NCBI RefSeq assembly: GCF_964340395.1
Contig: NC_135559.1
Span: 2,207,001-2,271,000 of the forward strand
Source of the DNA: Glandiceps talaboti
Taxonomy: Eukaryota; Hemichordata; Enteropneusta; Spengelidae
Length of the DNA stretch: 64,000 bases
Reading direction: 5' to 3'
In this document: in pieces, positions 63,384 through 64,000 of the stretch
Position numbering within the stretch: position 1 is the first letter of the stretch
How the letters are laid out: each line of letters starts with the position of its first letter
Notes under the pieces: model-generated
Told to the model about the DNA's origin: nothing
The model's input: the letters and a program-made list of their open reading frames with translations, nothing else
The model's database searches: none
Position numbers and translations under genes: made by a program

Positions 63384-64000
63384 TTTGGTGGGAAGTCGTT
63401 CTTGTGATGGACACAAAATCTGCTTACAACTGCAGACCAACTACACTGTCTCGATTCTTATGAAGACATATGGTTGCCAGATTTGCATACAATTTCCAGA
63501 CAGAGATCGTGAGTAACTCCTAAATTTTGATGTGTAGACAACAACACCGACTTCAAAGATTAAAAGAAAGACGGTTTGCTAATCCAACATGTCAACACAC
63601 AAACGGAATAAGGCTAACCAACCAAAGAGACCTTGGATTTTTCAACGCTGAGTCTTCACGCAAAATCAATTCAGGGCATATACTGCCAAAATAACGTGGC
63701 TCTCTTCTCGGTCAAATCGGATCGCCGACAGTCAGCTCAGATTTTTTACACGTAATTTTCACACAGCGGAAAGCAAGTGATTCACAGAAATGCTAACAGG
63801 CGATTTCACTCGGTTTGCTTCAAGGAAACTGTCTCTGACCGGATGGATACTCCCTGCCTTGCATTTTTATCAGTTGACAACAAAAAAGTCCTCTTCCGTC
63901 ACGTACGTCGCCATATTTAACATATCCCACATTGCCTCCAACCGGAAGATTGCTTATTTGTTTACATTCGTGCATGCAAGACTTCACGTTATCGGCTGCT
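63384..64000 (-). promoter_or_regulatory. HS6ST 5' leader and promoter region
   Basis: Upstream of the ATG at 63383. It is richer in CG dinucleotides than the surrounding DNA toward the right edge (CGGAAG, ACGTACGTCGCC, CGTTATCGG). There is no TATA box close to the start. GACGTACGTG read on the minus strand near 63900 has a CRE/ACGT-like core. The transcription start cannot be placed from sequence alone. Confidence 0.35.

Overview
The window is animal nuclear DNA. It is AT-rich, its genes are split by GT-AG introns, and it is crowded with microsatellites, minisatellites and foldback elements. Five protein genes can be assembled by joining exons whose reading phases agree. The gene set (a DCN1-like neddylation factor, complex I subunit NDUFA1, a two-exon heparan sulfate 6-O-sulfotransferase, a pancreatic-type lipase, and a discoidin/fucolectin/Frizzled-like secreted protein), together with the repeat style, suits a marine invertebrate such as a non-vertebrate deuterostome or a lophotrochozoan. 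The species cannot be fixed from the sequence alone.

Layout, left to right. (1) 238-7298, plus strand: a pancreatic-type lipase gene whose first visible exon carries a DUF6973-like domain. One lipase coding exon is split by a 2.9 kb DNA transposon with 46-bp inverted ends and a TTA target duplication. (2) 11228-21202, minus strand: a complete seven-exon DCUN1D1 gene of 257 codons, head-to-head with (3) 21567-24337, plus strand: a complete three-exon NDUFA1 gene of 70 codons. The two share a short promoter region with a YY1-like ATGGCGAC element. (4) 28234-46988, plus strand: a fifteen-exon gene for a secreted mosaic protein of about 823 residues. It has a signal peptide, two copies of an unfamiliar ten-cysteine module, a discoidin domain, a fucolectin (FTP) domain, a second discoidin domain and a Frizzled-like cysteine-rich domain. 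(5) Nested in its fourth intron on the minus strand is a C2H2 zinc-finger gene (32536-35841). Its finger array grew by 420-bp duplications, and its 3' end is broken by a 26-bp deletion and a stop. (6) 55619-63383, minus strand: the two-exon heparan sulfate 6-O-sulfotransferase gene, with its promoter at the right edge.

Intergenic and intronic DNA is dominated by foldback/MITE-like elements, several minisatellites, LINE 3' fragments and one tRNA-derived SINE. The most unusual signals are: a transposon inside a lipase coding exon; a DUF6973-lipase join; the mosaic protein and its cysteine module; and a 20-bp perfect palindrome (CATGGAAGTA joined to its inverse) present three times. Two of the three palindromes are flanked by 7-8 bp direct repeats. 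One of them added nine in-frame codons right at the splice donor of the zinc-finger gene.

The genes do not form an operon or a pathway. The only functional arrangements visible are the bidirectional DCUN1D1/NDUFA1 promoter, the nested zinc-finger gene and convergent gene ends.
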